Source: Pirellulales bacterium
Lineage (GTDB): Bacteria; Planctomycetota; Planctomycetia; Pirellulales; PALSA-1355
NCBI GenBank assembly: GCA_022844125.1
Contig: JALHMI010000002.1
Location: 397,524 to 461,523, forward strand
DNA length: 64,000 bases
Reading direction: 5' to 3'
The notes under the pieces are model-generated. The model saw only the letters and a list, made by a program, of their open reading frames with translations, made no database searches and was not told the DNA's origin. Below, in pieces: positions 16,319 through 25,758 of the stretch. The translations under genes were made by a program, and so were the position numbers. Positions within the stretch are counted from its first letter, which is position 1. Each line of letters opens with the position of its first letter.

Positions 16319-17464
16319 CTAGACTGGTTGATTCAGATACTCCGGGGTGCTCAGCAAAGCCGCCGCGACCTCGGTGGAATCGAGCAGATTGTTGGTTAGT
16401 TGATTCACCCAGAATTCCAGCCCGGCGCTATCTGGCAAGCGACTGTAAAAATCATCGTAGTACTCGAAAAGCAGGTTCAAGTAACGTTCACGCGTGGTTG
16501 CGAGTTGTGTCGCGACCATCTCGCGAGTCAACTGCCCTGAGTTGAGTTGATCCAGCCAGAAGTTAAAGCCGATCGTGTCGGGCGTACGGCCGAAGAGATC
16601 CGAATATGCCGCTGTCAGGAACTGATCGCTCGTCGGGTTATTGAGTCGGTACTCTTCAGTGGATAGGAATGCAGCGATCACTGCCGATTCGTCCAGGCCT
16701 GCCAACATCTGATTGATCCAGAAAGCCCGTCCAGCCGGATCGGGGTCGCGCTCGAAGAACCGTTCGTAGTAGCCGTCGACCTGGATCGATCGGTGTTCGA
16801 ACGATCTCCACAAATCTGACGCCACCTGCTGGGTACTCACACCGTCGACCAACTGGTCGAGCCAATGTGTAATTCCTGCGGCTTCTGGCGAGCGCTGCAG
16901 AATATCCTGGTATAGATTGCGAACGAAATCGACGCGTTCGTCGTCGTACAGCAGTGTAAAGGTGTTCGGCGTGGGATCGATATTCGCCCCGCCGTCCGCC
17001 AGGCTGCCATCATCCACGACCTGAAAGGTGAAAACCGCATACGGAATTGCTTCGACTCCAGAAGTGGAGTATGCGAGTTCACCGGCCAGAACGTCTTCGA
17101 CTGGAATTATTTGCCCAACGGCAACACCGGAGCCGTACGCAGTTAGAAATCCCTGGGCAGGCAAACTCGCGAGTCGGATACCGTCGAAATTGTCCGGAGG
17201 GGTATCGAAGGGGTCGGAAAATGGAAAATCATCCGGAGAGAAGGAATAGTTCGTCCCTTGCATAAATGCTTGGCCGTCTGCCCCCACGGGAGCAGAATTC
17301 GCCACCAGCGGCTTGGCCTCGTCGAGCCGTTCAACTTCGAAGACAGTTGCCGGAGCCGCAATCGATGGGCTCGCGGATAAAACCGTTCGCTCTTCGAGGG
17401 CTTCCGCGCAAAGCTCGCTAGTATCTGAAAGTGCCCTCCAGAATTGGTGCGATCGCGAGCGCAT
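16319..17464 (-). CDS. Secreted DUF4214-repeat protein with planctomycete LEER motif
   Basis: 381 aa from the ATG at 17464, chosen because a strong GAGGAGG lies 7 bases upstream. Residues 23-30 read LEERTVLS, the N-terminal motif found on many large planctomycete exported proteins, here without a classical hydrophobic signal peptide. From about residue 180 to the end, three to four repeats of the DUF4214 type occur ('DFVRNLYQDILQRSPEAAGITHWL', 'GYYERFFERDPDPAGRAFWINQM', 'AYSDLFGRTPDTIGFNFWLDQL'). DUF4214 repeats are known from surface-layer and RTX-type proteins and are thought to be structural. It is convergent with hisG. Confidence 0.85.
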   Translation of the reverse strand: MRSRSHQFWRALSDTSELCAEALEERTVLSASPSIAAPATVFEVERLDEAKPLVANSAPVGADGQAFMQGTNYSFSPDDFPFSDPFDTPPDNFDGIRLASLPAQGFLTAYGSGVAVGQIIPVEDVLAGELAYSTSGVEAIPYAVFTFQVVDDGSLADGGANIDPTPNTFTLLYDDERVDFVRNLYQDILQRSPEAAGITHWLDQLVDGVSTQQVASDLWRSFEHRSIQVDGYYERFFERDPDPAGRAFWINQMLAGLDESAVIAAFLSTEEYRLNNPTSDQFLTAAYSDLFGRTPDTIGFNFWLDQLNSGQLTREMVATQLATTRERYLNLLFEYYDDFYSRLPDSAGLEFWVNQLTNNLLDSTEVAAALLSTPEYLNQPV

Positions 17465-17743
17465 GATTGCCTCCTCAGCCGCTGAACAACGTTGCGCAGA
17501 CTGTTCCGTGTAACCAAGCTCGCTTAGAGGCAAACCGCGTGCCGAGCGACACTGATGGACCGTGCGCGTTCCCAGACGACGCGAAGTCTCTTACTTGCCG
17601 TTAGGAGGTGGACTGGCCCAGGCGAAAGACGGAGTCGAATCGGCGGCCGTGACGGAAGCAGCGTGCTCGCGAAACGACATGCCCGCCTGTGTGGAGATCA
17701 CACTCGCGGCCGGAACAACGGCGACGGACCGTGGAGAAGTTCC

Positions 17744-18568
17744 TCAGATCGCGGAATAGTAACGGCCCACGATTTCCGGATTGCCTTCCTCAGGCTTGGC
17801 GTACCAAACATTGAGGATAGTGTTGCGGGCTTCCGCTTCGACTCGCAGCGTGGTGCGGCCGTGCCAACTCCTGTACCTGAGTGTGTTCAGCACCACGAAG
17901 GCATATGCCATGTTCGGAAGAAAAGGTGACTGTTTCACGATTTCAAATCCCCGCGGCTCGCGCAGATACGCGAAAGGACTCCAATTGCGGCGATAGAACT
18001 CGGTTCCCAGGTTTGGCCGACGATTGTCGGACGGCAGCGCGATCTGCATCGTCACCACCTGGCGGCGTGAATCGGTGTGCGGATTCATCCGGTAGCCCTT
18101 CGTCTCTCGATAGAGTTCCGGAAGCGCATACCCGGGCGTGCGGTCGGCATCTGCCCCGTTCGTGCCATAGCGTTGCGCAAGTCCCAAGGCCAGCCGGCTG
18201 AAGACGGCCAGCTTAAACTCCGGAGAGCCGAGCGCATCACGGACCGCCGACCACAACGCACGCTGCCGGTGAGCCAGTTGCGAAATGAAATCCTCGGTTA
18301 GGCCAAACTTGCCGCGATTGCTCACCCCGCGCTGGGCATGCCGCTCATACGACACCGGCGTGTACAGTGACGGATCGGGTAGCGAAGCGAGCATCTCCCC
18401 GTAAATCTCGTCGGGAAACAGGCCTTCGACCAGAAAGTGAGGAAACGGCTGCTCGTCCAGCCAGGCCCGATCGACGGCCTCGACCATGTGCTTGATGGCC
18501 GTGCGGCGAATCTCCTCGCTCAATGGGTCGACGGACAGCAGGACGGGACGGACTTCTCCGGCCGACAT
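17744..18568 (-). CDS. 2-oxoglutarate/Fe(II)-dependent oxygenase family protein
   Basis: 274 aa. The double-stranded beta-helix iron site is visible: His164 and Asp166 in 'YRMNPHTDSRRQVVTM', distal His236 in 'YRSWHGRTTLR', and Arg242 as the probable 2-oxoglutarate anchor. An N-terminal 'PFPHFLVEGLFPDEIYGEML' is the usual start of prolyl-4-hydroxylase-like proteins. Family members hydroxylate proteins or sugar/nucleotide intermediates; the substrate cannot be told. Start ATG at 18568. No partner genes lie nearby. Confidence 0.85.
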   Translation of the reverse strand: MSAGEVRPVLLSVDPLSEEIRRTAIKHMVEAVDRAWLDEQPFPHFLVEGLFPDEIYGEMLASLPDPSLYTPVSYERHAQRGVSNRGKFGLTEDFISQLAHRQRALWSAVRDALGSPEFKLAVFSRLALGLAQRYGTNGADADRTPGYALPELYRETKGYRMNPHTDSRRQVVTMQIALPSDNRRPNLGTEFYRRNWSPFAYLREPRGFEIVKQSPFLPNMAYAFVVLNTLRYRSWHGRTTLRVEAEARNTILNVWYAKPEEGNPEIVGRYYSAI

Positions 18569-18784
18569 GGATTCCTCACTGCGCTTAAGCGATAACTGAT
18601 CCGGGGTTCAGGCGGCGGAAATGTACTGGCCAGGGGCGATTGCCGGAAGATCAAGTTGTTGCCCACCAGACCACCTGCCGGCAACTCTCGGGAGCCCTGG
18701 ATGGGCCGCTGGCGGTTTGTTAACCTATGGGCTTCTCGCAGGCCGTTTAGCCTTGAAGGAACCCGACCTTTGGCCACCCTTGTC

Positions 18785-19270
18785 ATGAAGCAACCCGTTG
18801 CCGGCGTAACTCCTCCCGCGACTCGTGAAGTCACGGTAATGACCGTTTGGCCGACGCTAGCAGCGTATCCGGCCGGCCGACTGATTGGCCGTTTGTGCAG
18901 CATCCCGATCGGTTTCGGTATCTTCACGCTTGGCAAACTGATGGCGCTCGCCTTGATCCCGTTTGCGATCGGCCTGTACGCCTTCTCCCTGCTCCCCGGC
19001 ATCCAGCGCCGCTACACGCTGACGAATCGCCGAGTTGTCGTGCAAGCTGGCTTGCGAGCAGTTGAAGAACGCTGGGTGGACTTCGACCGCTTCGACTCGA
19101 TCGATGTTGAGGTGTTGCCGGGGCAAGAATGGTATCCGGCAGGCGACCTGGTGTTCCGCAGCGGTCAGGTCGAAACCTTCCGCCTGCAGGGGGTCTCTCG
19201 ACCCGAAACCTTCCGGCGTACGTGCCTGGGAGCGCGACGTGGCTACCTTGGCGCTGCGGCCAGCCAATAG
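18785..19270 (+). CDS. Small membrane protein with PH-like (bPH) domain
   Basis: 161 aa from the ATG at 18785. A hydrophobic hairpin covers about residues 25-65 ('LIGRLCSIPIGFGIFTLGKLMALALIPFAIGLYAFSL'), then 'RYTLTNRRVVVQAGL' and 'FDSIDVEVLPGQEWYPAGDLVFRSGQVETFRLQGVSRPETF', the pattern of bacterial PH-domain (DUF304-type) proteins. These sit in the membrane; their role is unclear. An upstream extension of 43 codons is open but looks non-coding. Confidence 0.78.
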   Translation: MKQPVAGVTPPATREVTVMTVWPTLAAYPAGRLIGRLCSIPIGFGIFTLGKLMALALIPFAIGLYAFSLLPGIQRRYTLTNRRVVVQAGLRAVEERWVDFDRFDSIDVEVLPGQEWYPAGDLVFRSGQVETFRLQGVSRPETFRRTCLGARRGYLGAAASQ

Positions 19271-19291
19271 CTTCCGCCCAGGCTCGGGCCA

Positions 19292-19894
19292 CTAAACGCC
19301 CTGTGCCATTTCGTTGAGAAGAAGGCGCAGTCCTTGTGCTGTCACACCGACCGGCAGCGAGGCGGCCGGGTAAGTCTGCGACGCGGTTTGCGTCACGTCG
19401 AGCGGCACGTGCACGAACGCGCTTTGCGTTCTGAGGGCCATCTGTTCCGTGAGATAACACGAGAAATACAGCGTCGCGTTGCAAAGAAAGGTGCCCGCGT
19501 GATACGAGACGCCCGCCGGCACGCCCGCTTCGCGGAGCATCAAGGCCCAATCGCCGAGCGGCAGTGGACTTTGGTACGCGGCCGGACCTCCTTCGAGAAG
19601 TGGGCGATAGTCTTCTGGAGCTTGTCTCGACGAGCCGCCCACGTTGATCGCCAGCGACTCGAGCTGCAGTCGCGTAGAACCGGGCGCCTGCCCCAAATGC
19701 AATGCGTAATCGAAATTGCCGGCTAGGTCTTTGGCTAACCGCTGCTGGACTTCAGCCAGATCAACGGGATAAAGCCGAGTTGTGATCGCGGGCTCGTCCG
19801 GCAGATCGTGTGTCAACTGGACGAGCGAAAGCCAACTGCTGTTGGCCGACCAACCATCGTACGGCTCGAACGCCGTGATAAGCACGCTCGTCAT
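19292..19894 (-). CDS. pcp: Pyroglutamyl-peptidase I (peptidase C15)
   Basis: 200 aa from the ATG at 19894. It removes N-terminal pyroglutamate from peptides. The start 'SVLITAFEPYDGWSANSSW' matches the family N-terminus ('LITGFEPFGG..NPS'). The catalytic triad is visible as Glu79 ('LESLAINV'), Cys138 ('GTFLCNATLY') and His162 ('SAFVHVP'), with spacing normal for the family. It is divergent from the NagX-like gene and likely cytoplasmic. Confidence 0.9.
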   Translation of the reverse strand: MTSVLITAFEPYDGWSANSSWLSLVQLTHDLPDEPAITTRLYPVDLAEVQQRLAKDLAGNFDYALHLGQAPGSTRLQLESLAINVGGSSRQAPEDYRPLLEGGPAAYQSPLPLGDWALMLREAGVPAGVSYHAGTFLCNATLYFSCYLTEQMALRTQSAFVHVPLDVTQTASQTYPAASLPVGVTAQGLRLLLNEMAQGV

Positions 19895-20109
19895 GCAATG
19901 TTGTCCTGACGCGATTGATCGAATCGCCTGTCGAGAATCGTAGCCTGCGAGATGGTGGGGGCACAACTGCCCGCATCGGCAATCGCGCGCATATTTCGGC
20001 ACTCAGCGATTATTCGCCGGAAACCCCGCGTTCATTTACAGGAGCCCCGTCGGGCCCGATAATCGAGCCTGCTTCAAGCTCAAAGACACCGGCCAGGTCG
20101 ACCTCACAC

Positions 20110-21312
20110 ATGAGTACGCAGGACGCACATCCGCTCCCCCCGCGGCTGGTTTCCCTCGATGCCTTTCGTGGCTTCACGATGCTGGCCATGGCCTCGGGCG
20201 GCCTCGGACTGCATCAAGTCGCCAACCGCATGATCAAATCGGGAAGCGACACTCCATTCTGGCACACGGTCGCGTATCAGTTCGAGCACGTCGAGTGGGT
20301 CGGCTGTGCGGCTTGGGACCTGATCCAGCCTTCGTTCACATTTATGGTCGGAGTGGCCATGGCCTACTCCTGCGCCAGCCGTGCGGCGCACGGGCAAACC
20401 TGGGGGCAAATGCTCCGCCACGCCGTCGTACGCTCGTTCGTGCTGGTGGCATTGGGCATTTTCCTCCGCTCGCGCGGCCAGCCGCAAACCTACTTCACCT
20501 TCGAGGACACACTCTCGCAGATCGGCCTGGGTTACACCTTTCTCTTCTTGCTGTGGAATCGCCCGACCTGGGTGCAACTCGCGGCGGCGTTTGGCATCCT
20601 GGTCGGTTATTGGGCGCTGTTCTACTTCTATCCGCTCCCGCCCGAGGGCTTCGACTACAGCTCGGTCGGCGTGCCGCCCGACTGGCAGCACTTGGACGGA
20701 ATCGCCAAGCATTGGGATAAGAACACCAACGCGGCGCACTACTTCGATGTTTGGTTTCTGAATCTCTTCCCGCGCGAAGTACCCTTTGTCTTCAATCGCG
20801 GCGGCTATCTGACCCTGAGCTTCATTCCCACCCTGGTCACCATGATCTTTGGCCTCGTATCCGGCGAGATGCTCCGCACCGGCTGGAGCAACGGCCGCAA
20901 GCTTGCGATCCTGGTGCTCGCCGGCGCCCTGGGCTTGGCCGCCGGCTGGGGACTCGACTACGCCGGCATCTGCCCCAACGTCAAAAAAATCTGGACGCCA
21001 AGCTGGACGCTGTTCAGCGCCGGTTGGGCACTGCTCATCCTGGCCGCCTTCTTCGCCGTGGTCGACATGCTTGGCTTTCGCAAATGGACCTTCCCGCTGG
21101 TCGTGGTCGGCATGAACTCGATCACGATGTACTTCCTGGCCGAAGCCGCGGCCGGCTGGTTTGCCGCCTCGATCCGCACGCATTTCGGCGATCGCCCGTT
21201 TACGATCCTGGGTGAAACCTGGGAGCCGTTCCTTGCGAGTTTTTGGGTTCTGCTGGCGATGTGGCTGTTTCTGTACTGGCTCTACCGTCAGCGCATCTTC
21301 ATCCGGATCTAA
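20110..21312 (+). CDS. NagX/HGSNAT-like membrane acyltransferase family protein
   Basis: 400 aa from the ATG at 20110, with about ten hydrophobic segments. The start 'RLVSLDAFRGFTMLAMASGG' is the signature of the COG4299/DUF5009 family, related to heparan-alpha-glucosaminide N-acetyltransferase and NagX. Other family features: the long loop with 'GVPPDWQHLDGIAKHWDKNTNAAHYFDVWFLNLFPRE' and 'SFIPTLVTMIFGLVSGEMLR'. Family members are thought to acetylate glucosamine-type sugars across the membrane. The MEMO-family gene begins 3 bases after its stop, and a PIG-L deacetylase lies in the same run. Confidence 0.87.
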   Translation: MSTQDAHPLPPRLVSLDAFRGFTMLAMASGGLGLHQVANRMIKSGSDTPFWHTVAYQFEHVEWVGCAAWDLIQPSFTFMVGVAMAYSCASRAAHGQTWGQMLRHAVVRSFVLVALGIFLRSRGQPQTYFTFEDTLSQIGLGYTFLFLLWNRPTWVQLAAAFGILVGYWALFYFYPLPPEGFDYSSVGVPPDWQHLDGIAKHWDKNTNAAHYFDVWFLNLFPREVPFVFNRGGYLTLSFIPTLVTMIFGLVSGEMLRTGWSNGRKLAILVLAGALGLAAGWGLDYAGICPNVKKIWTPSWTLFSAGWALLILAAFFAVVDMLGFRKWTFPLVVVGMNSITMYFLAEAAAGWFAASIRTHFGDRPFTILGETWEPFLASFWVLLAMWLFLYWLYRQRIFIRI

Positions 21313-21315
21313 TCC

Positions 21316-22587
21316 ATGTCGCTCGAACGTCCGCGTCTCCGCCGGTTGGAAAGCTTTCCCGTCAATCAATCGTCTGGCGAGGTGGTGTTTGCGCTGCGCG
21401 ACCCCGAGGGCTTTGGCAACTCCGTGGTCCTGCCGCACGCCGCGGCCCTGCTGGCCTCGCTAATGGACGGATCGCGCACGCTGGGCGAATTGGCCAGTGC
21501 CTTTGAAGCTCGTACGCGTGAGTCAGTCGACCTGGCGGACATTGAGCAACTGGTTCACGATCTGGATGATCGAATGCTGCTCGACACGCCGCGCTATCGC
21601 GCCCGCTGGAAGCAGGAGCTGGAATTCTTCCTAAACAGCAAAACTCGCCCCGCGATGCATGCCGGCAAGGCCTATCCGGCCGATCCGCAAGCACTGCGCG
21701 CGGAACTGACGACTCTGTTCGCTACTGGCAATGGCCCGGGCACCCCCGGCGATCCACCCGCCGAGGGCAACGCCACGGCCGGCCTCGTGGGCATTCTCAG
21801 CCCGCACATTGATCTCCATCGGGGAGGACCGACATTCGCTTGGTCCTACAAGCGACTCGTCGAAGAAAGCGACGCGGAACTATTCGTGATCTTTGGCACC
21901 GCACATACGCCGATGAGCAACTTATTTTGCGTCACTCGCAAGGACTTTGAGACGCCGCTTGGCACTGTGGAGACCGACCGCCAGTTGGCCGCGCGATTGA
22001 CGGCGAATCTGACGGCCACGCCAGGTGGCGCGGAGCTCAACCTGGCCGCCGACGAGCTCGTGCATCGCTACGAACACTCGCTGGAGTTTCAGGCCGTGTT
22101 CCTGCAGTTTCTGCTCGGCGGGCGGCGCCCCTTCAAGATTCTGCCGGTGCTTGTCGGTTCATTTCACCAGTTCATGCGCGATGGAACCAAGCCGATCGAC
22201 TCGCCCGCGGTACGTGCCTTTGTCGCCGCGATGCGGAAGACGATTGAAGCGTACGGGAGGCGCGCGTGCTACATCTCGAGCGGCGATCTCGCTCATATCG
22301 GCCAGCGGTTCGGCGATCGATCGCTATTGAATGCCGCTCGCTTGGAACGGTTGGCCGCCGACGATCGGGCTCTACTGGAAGCCACTTGCCAACCCAGCGC
22401 CAACGCCATGTTCGAGCACGTCGCCAAGGAGAACGACGCGAATCGAGTGTGCGGCGTTTCGCCGACCTACACGATGCTCGAAGTGGCTCGACCAAAGCGT
22501 GGTGAGCTGCTCAAGTACGATCAGGCCGTGGAACTCGATGGCACCGCGTGTGTGAGCTTTGCGAGCGCGGCATTCTACGACAATTAG
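21316..22587 (+). CDS. amrB: MEMO1-family protein (AmmeMemoRadiSam system protein B) with N-terminal wHTH-like domain
   Basis: 423 aa. Residues about 110-423 are a MEMO1/COG1355 domain, related to LigB dioxygenases: 'LSPHIDLHRGGPTFAWSYK', 'VIFGTAHTPM', 'YEHSLEFQAVFLQF', 'ISSGDLAHIGQRFG' and 'CGVSPTYTMLEVA'. Conserved His residues in these segments could bind a metal. The first 100 residues form a separate domain ('LPHAAALLASLMDGSRTLGELASAFEAR...LVHDLDDRMLLDTPR') that looks like a PqqD-like or winged-helix fold. The AMMECR1 and radical SAM partners of the AmmeMemoRadiSam system are not in the window. It is coupled to the NagX-like gene. Function unknown. Confidence 0.85.
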   Translation: MSLERPRLRRLESFPVNQSSGEVVFALRDPEGFGNSVVLPHAAALLASLMDGSRTLGELASAFEARTRESVDLADIEQLVHDLDDRMLLDTPRYRARWKQELEFFLNSKTRPAMHAGKAYPADPQALRAELTTLFATGNGPGTPGDPPAEGNATAGLVGILSPHIDLHRGGPTFAWSYKRLVEESDAELFVIFGTAHTPMSNLFCVTRKDFETPLGTVETDRQLAARLTANLTATPGGAELNLAADELVHRYEHSLEFQAVFLQFLLGGRRPFKILPVLVGSFHQFMRDGTKPIDSPAVRAFVAAMRKTIEAYGRRACYISSGDLAHIGQRFGDRSLLNAARLERLAADDRALLEATCQPSANAMFEHVAKENDANRVCGVSPTYTMLEVARPKRGELLKYDQAVELDGTACVSFASAAFYDN

Positions 22588-22689
22588 GCCCCGGCGCTCG
22601 TCGCGCGCCTGCGGCAGTGCTTTCCCTCCCTGTGCCTTTGCCTTAGAATCCTGGCTTTGGCACGCCAGTGGCCCCAGAGGCGGTGACTT

Positions 22690-23958
22690 GTGAGCGGCAA
22701 TAGAATCCACATCATCGGCATCGGCGACGACGGACTGGCCGGAGTTACCTCGCAGGCCAAGACCCTCATCGACAACGCGCAGGTTCTGGTCGGCGCCGAA
22801 CAAGCTCTGGCCCGAATTCCCGTCACGAAGGCCGAACGCGTCGTCGTGGGCGGCAACCTCGACGAGACCCTCGATCGTATCGCCTCGGCAAGCGGTAAAC
22901 GCGTCGTTGTCCTGGCCTCGGGCGATCCGCTGTTCTATGGCGTCGCCCGGTACTTGTGCGACAAGCTCGGCAAAGACCGTTTCGATGTGATGCCGCACGT
23001 GAGCAGCATGCAATTGGCCTTCGCCCGCGTGAAAGAAAGCTGGGAAGAGGCGTACCTGACCGACCTTGCCAATCGGCCGCTCGATCAGGTGCTGGAAAAG
23101 ATTCGCTCGGCGCAAAAAGTCGGTCTTTTCACCAGCGATGTGGCCCCGCCGCGGGCCGTAGCCAAAGGGTTGCTCGAACGCCGAATCGATTACTTTTCAG
23201 CTTATGTCTGCGAGAATCTCGGCTCGCCCGACGAGCGCGTCACGCAGGGCGAACTGGCCGAAATAGCCATGCAGGACTTCAGCCCGCTAAACGTCATGGT
23301 TCTCATTCGCCGCCCGAACGTGCCCGACCGGCCGAGCGAGGCGATTGGCCGCAGGCTGTTCGGGAATCCCGACGAAGCATTCTTGCAGTCGAAACCGAAG
23401 CAAGGATTGCTCACACCCTCCGAAGTGCGCTCGATGGCGCTGTCGGAGCTGGATTTGGGACCAACGAGCATTGTGTGGGACATCGGCGCGGGTTCCGGTT
23501 CCGTGGCCATCGAAGCGGCGCAAATCGCCACCGGCGGCACGGTGTACGCGATCGAAATGGATCCGCAGGATCACGAACTGATCATCACCAATGCCGAACG
23601 CTTTGGCGTGAGCAACCTGGTGCCCGTGCTCGGCCGCGCTCCGGACGCTTGGAAAGAACTGCCCGAGCCGGACGCAATCTTCGTCGGCGGCAGCAGTCGC
23701 GAAATCAGCCGCATCGTGGAATCGGCCTACGAACGGCTTCGAGCCGGTGGGCGATTGGTGGCCAACGTCGGCAGCATCGAGAGTCTCTCGGCCGTCCATG
23801 CCTCATTGGCGCGCGTCGCCAAGGATGTCAACGTCTGGATGATCAACGTCGCACGCGGCACGTATCAGCTCGAACGCGTCCGATTCGAGGCCCTCAATCC
23901 CACGTTCCTGCTGGGCGTGGTCAAGCCGGGCAAGAGTCCAGAGCGGAAGTCGCCGTGA
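22690..23958 (+). CDS. cbiET: Bifunctional precorrin-6Y methyltransferase/decarboxylase CbiET
   Basis: 422 aa, a fusion of CbiE (about 1-205, C5 methyltransferase, start '[15 protein letters not shown]', '[18 protein letters not shown]') and CbiT (about 225-405, C15 methyltransferase and C12 decarboxylase, SAM site '[18 protein letters not shown]' and '[12 protein letters not shown]'). It acts late in corrin ring synthesis. The start is GTG at 22690. No other cobalamin genes are in the window, so this step is encoded away from the rest of the pathway. The stop overlaps the start of the PIG-L gene by 4 bases (GTGA). CobL of the aerobic pathway has the same fusion, so the aerobic/anaerobic route cannot be told. 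Confidence 0.93.
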   Translation: MSGNRIHIIGIGDDGLAGVTSQAKTLIDNAQVLVGAEQALARIPVTKAERVVVGGNLDETLDRIASASGKRVVVLASGDPLFYGVARYLCDKLGKDRFDVMPHVSSMQLAFARVKESWEEAYLTDLANRPLDQVLEKIRSAQKVGLFTSDVAPPRAVAKGLLERRIDYFSAYVCENLGSPDERVTQGELAEIAMQDFSPLNVMVLIRRPNVPDRPSEAIGRRLFGNPDEAFLQSKPKQGLLTPSEVRSMALSELDLGPTSIVWDIGAGSGSVAIEAAQIATGGTVYAIEMDPQDHELIITNAERFGVSNLVPVLGRAPDAWKELPEPDAIFVGGSSREISRIVESAYERLRAGGRLVANVGSIESLSAVHASLARVAKDVNVWMINVARGTYQLERVRFEALNPTFLLGVVKPGKSPERKSP

Positions 23959-24725
23959 ACGCAGTCGAATATCCACAACTCGACGTGCTCGCCGTCGGCG
24001 CTCATCCCGACGATGTCGAAATCGCTTGCGGTGGGACGCTCGCAATGCTCGTAAAGCAAGGCTATAAGGTCGGGATCATCGACCTGACCGACGGCGAGCC
24101 CACTCCGGGCTCGCCCGGCCCTGAAGTGCGGCTGGCCGAGGCCAAGGCGGCGGCCGAAGTCCTCGGCGTGCATGCCCGCATCCAACTCGACATGCCGAAT
24201 CGGCGACTGTTCGATTCGTTCGAAGCGCGCGTGGCGCTGGCCAAGGAGTTTCGCCGTTACCGGCCGCGCCTCGTGCTGGGATTCGGCGACAAGACGCCGC
24301 TCGCTTCGCCCGATCACTGGCAGGCAATGCAGATCACCGACGCCGCGATCTTCTACTCCCGCCTTACCAAGTGGGATGAGCACTTCGACGGCTTGCCGGT
24401 GCACACCATTTCGGCCCACCTGTATTACACCCTGGGGTTCACCTCGCTTACGCTACCACTCGCCGCGGGTCACCTGGTCGTCGATATCGGCGAAACCATC
24501 GATACGAAGATCAAGGCCGTCCGCTGCTACGCCACGCAGTTCCCCAAGGCCAAGGAACACATCTTCGAACGCATTCGCGCCAGCGCCATGCATGACGGCA
24601 TCTCGGCCGGCTACGACGCGGGAGAGCTGTTCGCCGCCACGCGCACGCTCGGCACGCGAGATCTCGTGCACTTCCTGTTCGGCCAGACACCGGCGGACGA
24701 ACCTCGCAAACCGCCCGTGCGCTGA
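23955..24725 (+). CDS. bshB1: PIG-L/LmbE-family deacetylase (BshB1-like)
   Basis: 256 aa from the GTG at 23955, which overlaps the cbiET stop. The zinc-site motif AHPDDVE is at residues 16-22 (His17, Asp20), followed by '[23 protein letters not shown]'. '[31 protein letters not shown]' carries the third His. The layout matches BshB1, which deacetylates GlcNAc-malate in bacillithiol synthesis, and the wider LmbE family. A bshA or bshC gene is not present here, so the substrate is unproven. The open frame runs 333 codons upstream inside cbiET, but that part is a shadow. Confidence 0.85.
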   Translation: MNAVEYPQLDVLAVGAHPDDVEIACGGTLAMLVKQGYKVGIIDLTDGEPTPGSPGPEVRLAEAKAAAEVLGVHARIQLDMPNRRLFDSFEARVALAKEFRRYRPRLVLGFGDKTPLASPDHWQAMQITDAAIFYSRLTKWDEHFDGLPVHTISAHLYYTLGFTSLTLPLAAGHLVVDIGETIDTKIKAVRCYATQFPKAKEHIFERIRASAMHDGISAGYDAGELFAATRTLGTRDLVHFLFGQTPADEPRKPPVR

Positions 24726-24728
24726 TCA

Positions 24729-25721
24729 TCAGAGCGATCGAAACTCGCGCAGCGCGGCCAGCACGACTTCCAAGTCCGCCGGCAACGGCGCCACGAACTC
24801 GAGTTCCTTGCCCGTCTCGGGATGCGCAATCACCAGTCGCCGGGCGTGGAGCGCCTGACGGGCCAGCACGACGGTATCGTCCTCGGGTTTTCCGATTAGC
24901 TCGCCGCGCGTCAGCACCGCGCGACCCCCATACAGCCGGTCGCACAGCACCGGGCAACCGATGTATCCTAGATGCAGACGAATCTGGTGCGTCCGGCCAC
25001 TCTTGGGGAGCACGCGGTAACTCAGAAATCCGCGAAACCGCTCGACAACTTCATAGAAAGTCTGGGCCGGCTTGCTGATCGCCTCATCGCGGCGAATTGC
25101 CATCTTCTCGCGCTGGTAAGGATGCGGACCAATCGGCTGGTCGATCGTATCCCGATCGCGATCGTTGCGGCCGACGCAGATGGCGAAGTACTCTTTTTCG
25201 AGCGTGCGCTGCTCGAACTGTTCCGACAGACGCATGTGCGCGCGATCGGTCTTGGCTACCACAATCACTCCGCTCGTGTCACGATCCAGGCGATGCACAA
25301 TGCCCGGACGCGACGGGCCGCCGGTGGTGCTCAGGTTATCGAAATGAAACCGCAGCGCCGCGGTAAGCGTGCCGTTCCAGTGTCCCCGGCCGGGATGAAC
25401 GACCATTCCCGGGGGCTTGTTGATCGCCGCGATCTGGTCGTCCTCATATAGCACTTCGAGCGGAATGTCCTCGCCCGGCGGCGCTTCGCGCGGAAGCTCC
25501 GGCAGAAAGATCTCGATCTGCTCACCACCTTGCAGCTTATGGGCGGCCTTCACGCGGCGACCATCGAGCTTCACGCCTGCCGCATTGATCACTTTGCGCA
25601 GCAAGACGCGGCTGTACGTGGGAAACTGCGAGACCAGAAAAACGTCGAGCCTGGTATCCGCCGCTGCGGCCGGCACAATCAGTTCGCGCGGTTCGCTGGT
25701 GAGTTCTTGTTCGCCGCTCAT
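24729..25721 (-). CDS. rluD: RluD-family 23S rRNA pseudouridine synthase
   Basis: 330 aa. An S4 RNA-binding domain (about 15-80, 'TRLDVFLVSQFPTYSRVLLRKVINAAGVKLDGRRV') precedes the RluA/RluD catalytic domain with the signature 'HRLDRDTSGVIVVAKT' carrying the catalytic Asp. 'LPKSGRTHQIRLHLGYIGCPVLCDRLYGG' is also diagnostic. It most likely modifies helix 69 of 23S rRNA, but RluC-type specificity is possible. It is convergent with the PIG-L gene, stops 3 bases apart. Confidence 0.92.
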   Translation of the reverse strand: MSGEQELTSEPRELIVPAAAADTRLDVFLVSQFPTYSRVLLRKVINAAGVKLDGRRVKAAHKLQGGEQIEIFLPELPREAPPGEDIPLEVLYEDDQIAAINKPPGMVVHPGRGHWNGTLTAALRFHFDNLSTTGGPSRPGIVHRLDRDTSGVIVVAKTDRAHMRLSEQFEQRTLEKEYFAICVGRNDRDRDTIDQPIGPHPYQREKMAIRRDEAISKPAQTFYEVVERFRGFLSYRVLPKSGRTHQIRLHLGYIGCPVLCDRLYGGRAVLTRGELIGKPEDDTVVLARQALHARRLVIAHPETGKELEFVAPLPADLEVVLAALREFRSL

Positions 25722-25758
25722 CGGTGCACTTTACATTTCGCGGCGAGCGGCACGCGCG

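Noticed and set aside
17562..17759. Short plus-strand frame between the DUF4214 and oxygenase genes
   Set aside because: No start context and no family; it overlaps the end of the oxygenase gene.
20104..21438. 444-codon minus-strand frame over the NagX-like gene
   Set aside because: The plus-strand protein has membrane helices and family motifs; the antisense frame is Gln/Arg/His-rich without any family pattern.
22588..22689. Possible cobalamin riboswitch upstream of cbiET
   Set aside because: The gap is only about 100 bases and no B12-box with the needed arms could be found.
22956..23954. Upstream extension of the PIG-L deacetylase frame
   Set aside because: It is an out-of-frame shadow of cbiET; the deacetylase motif begins only after the GTG at 23955.
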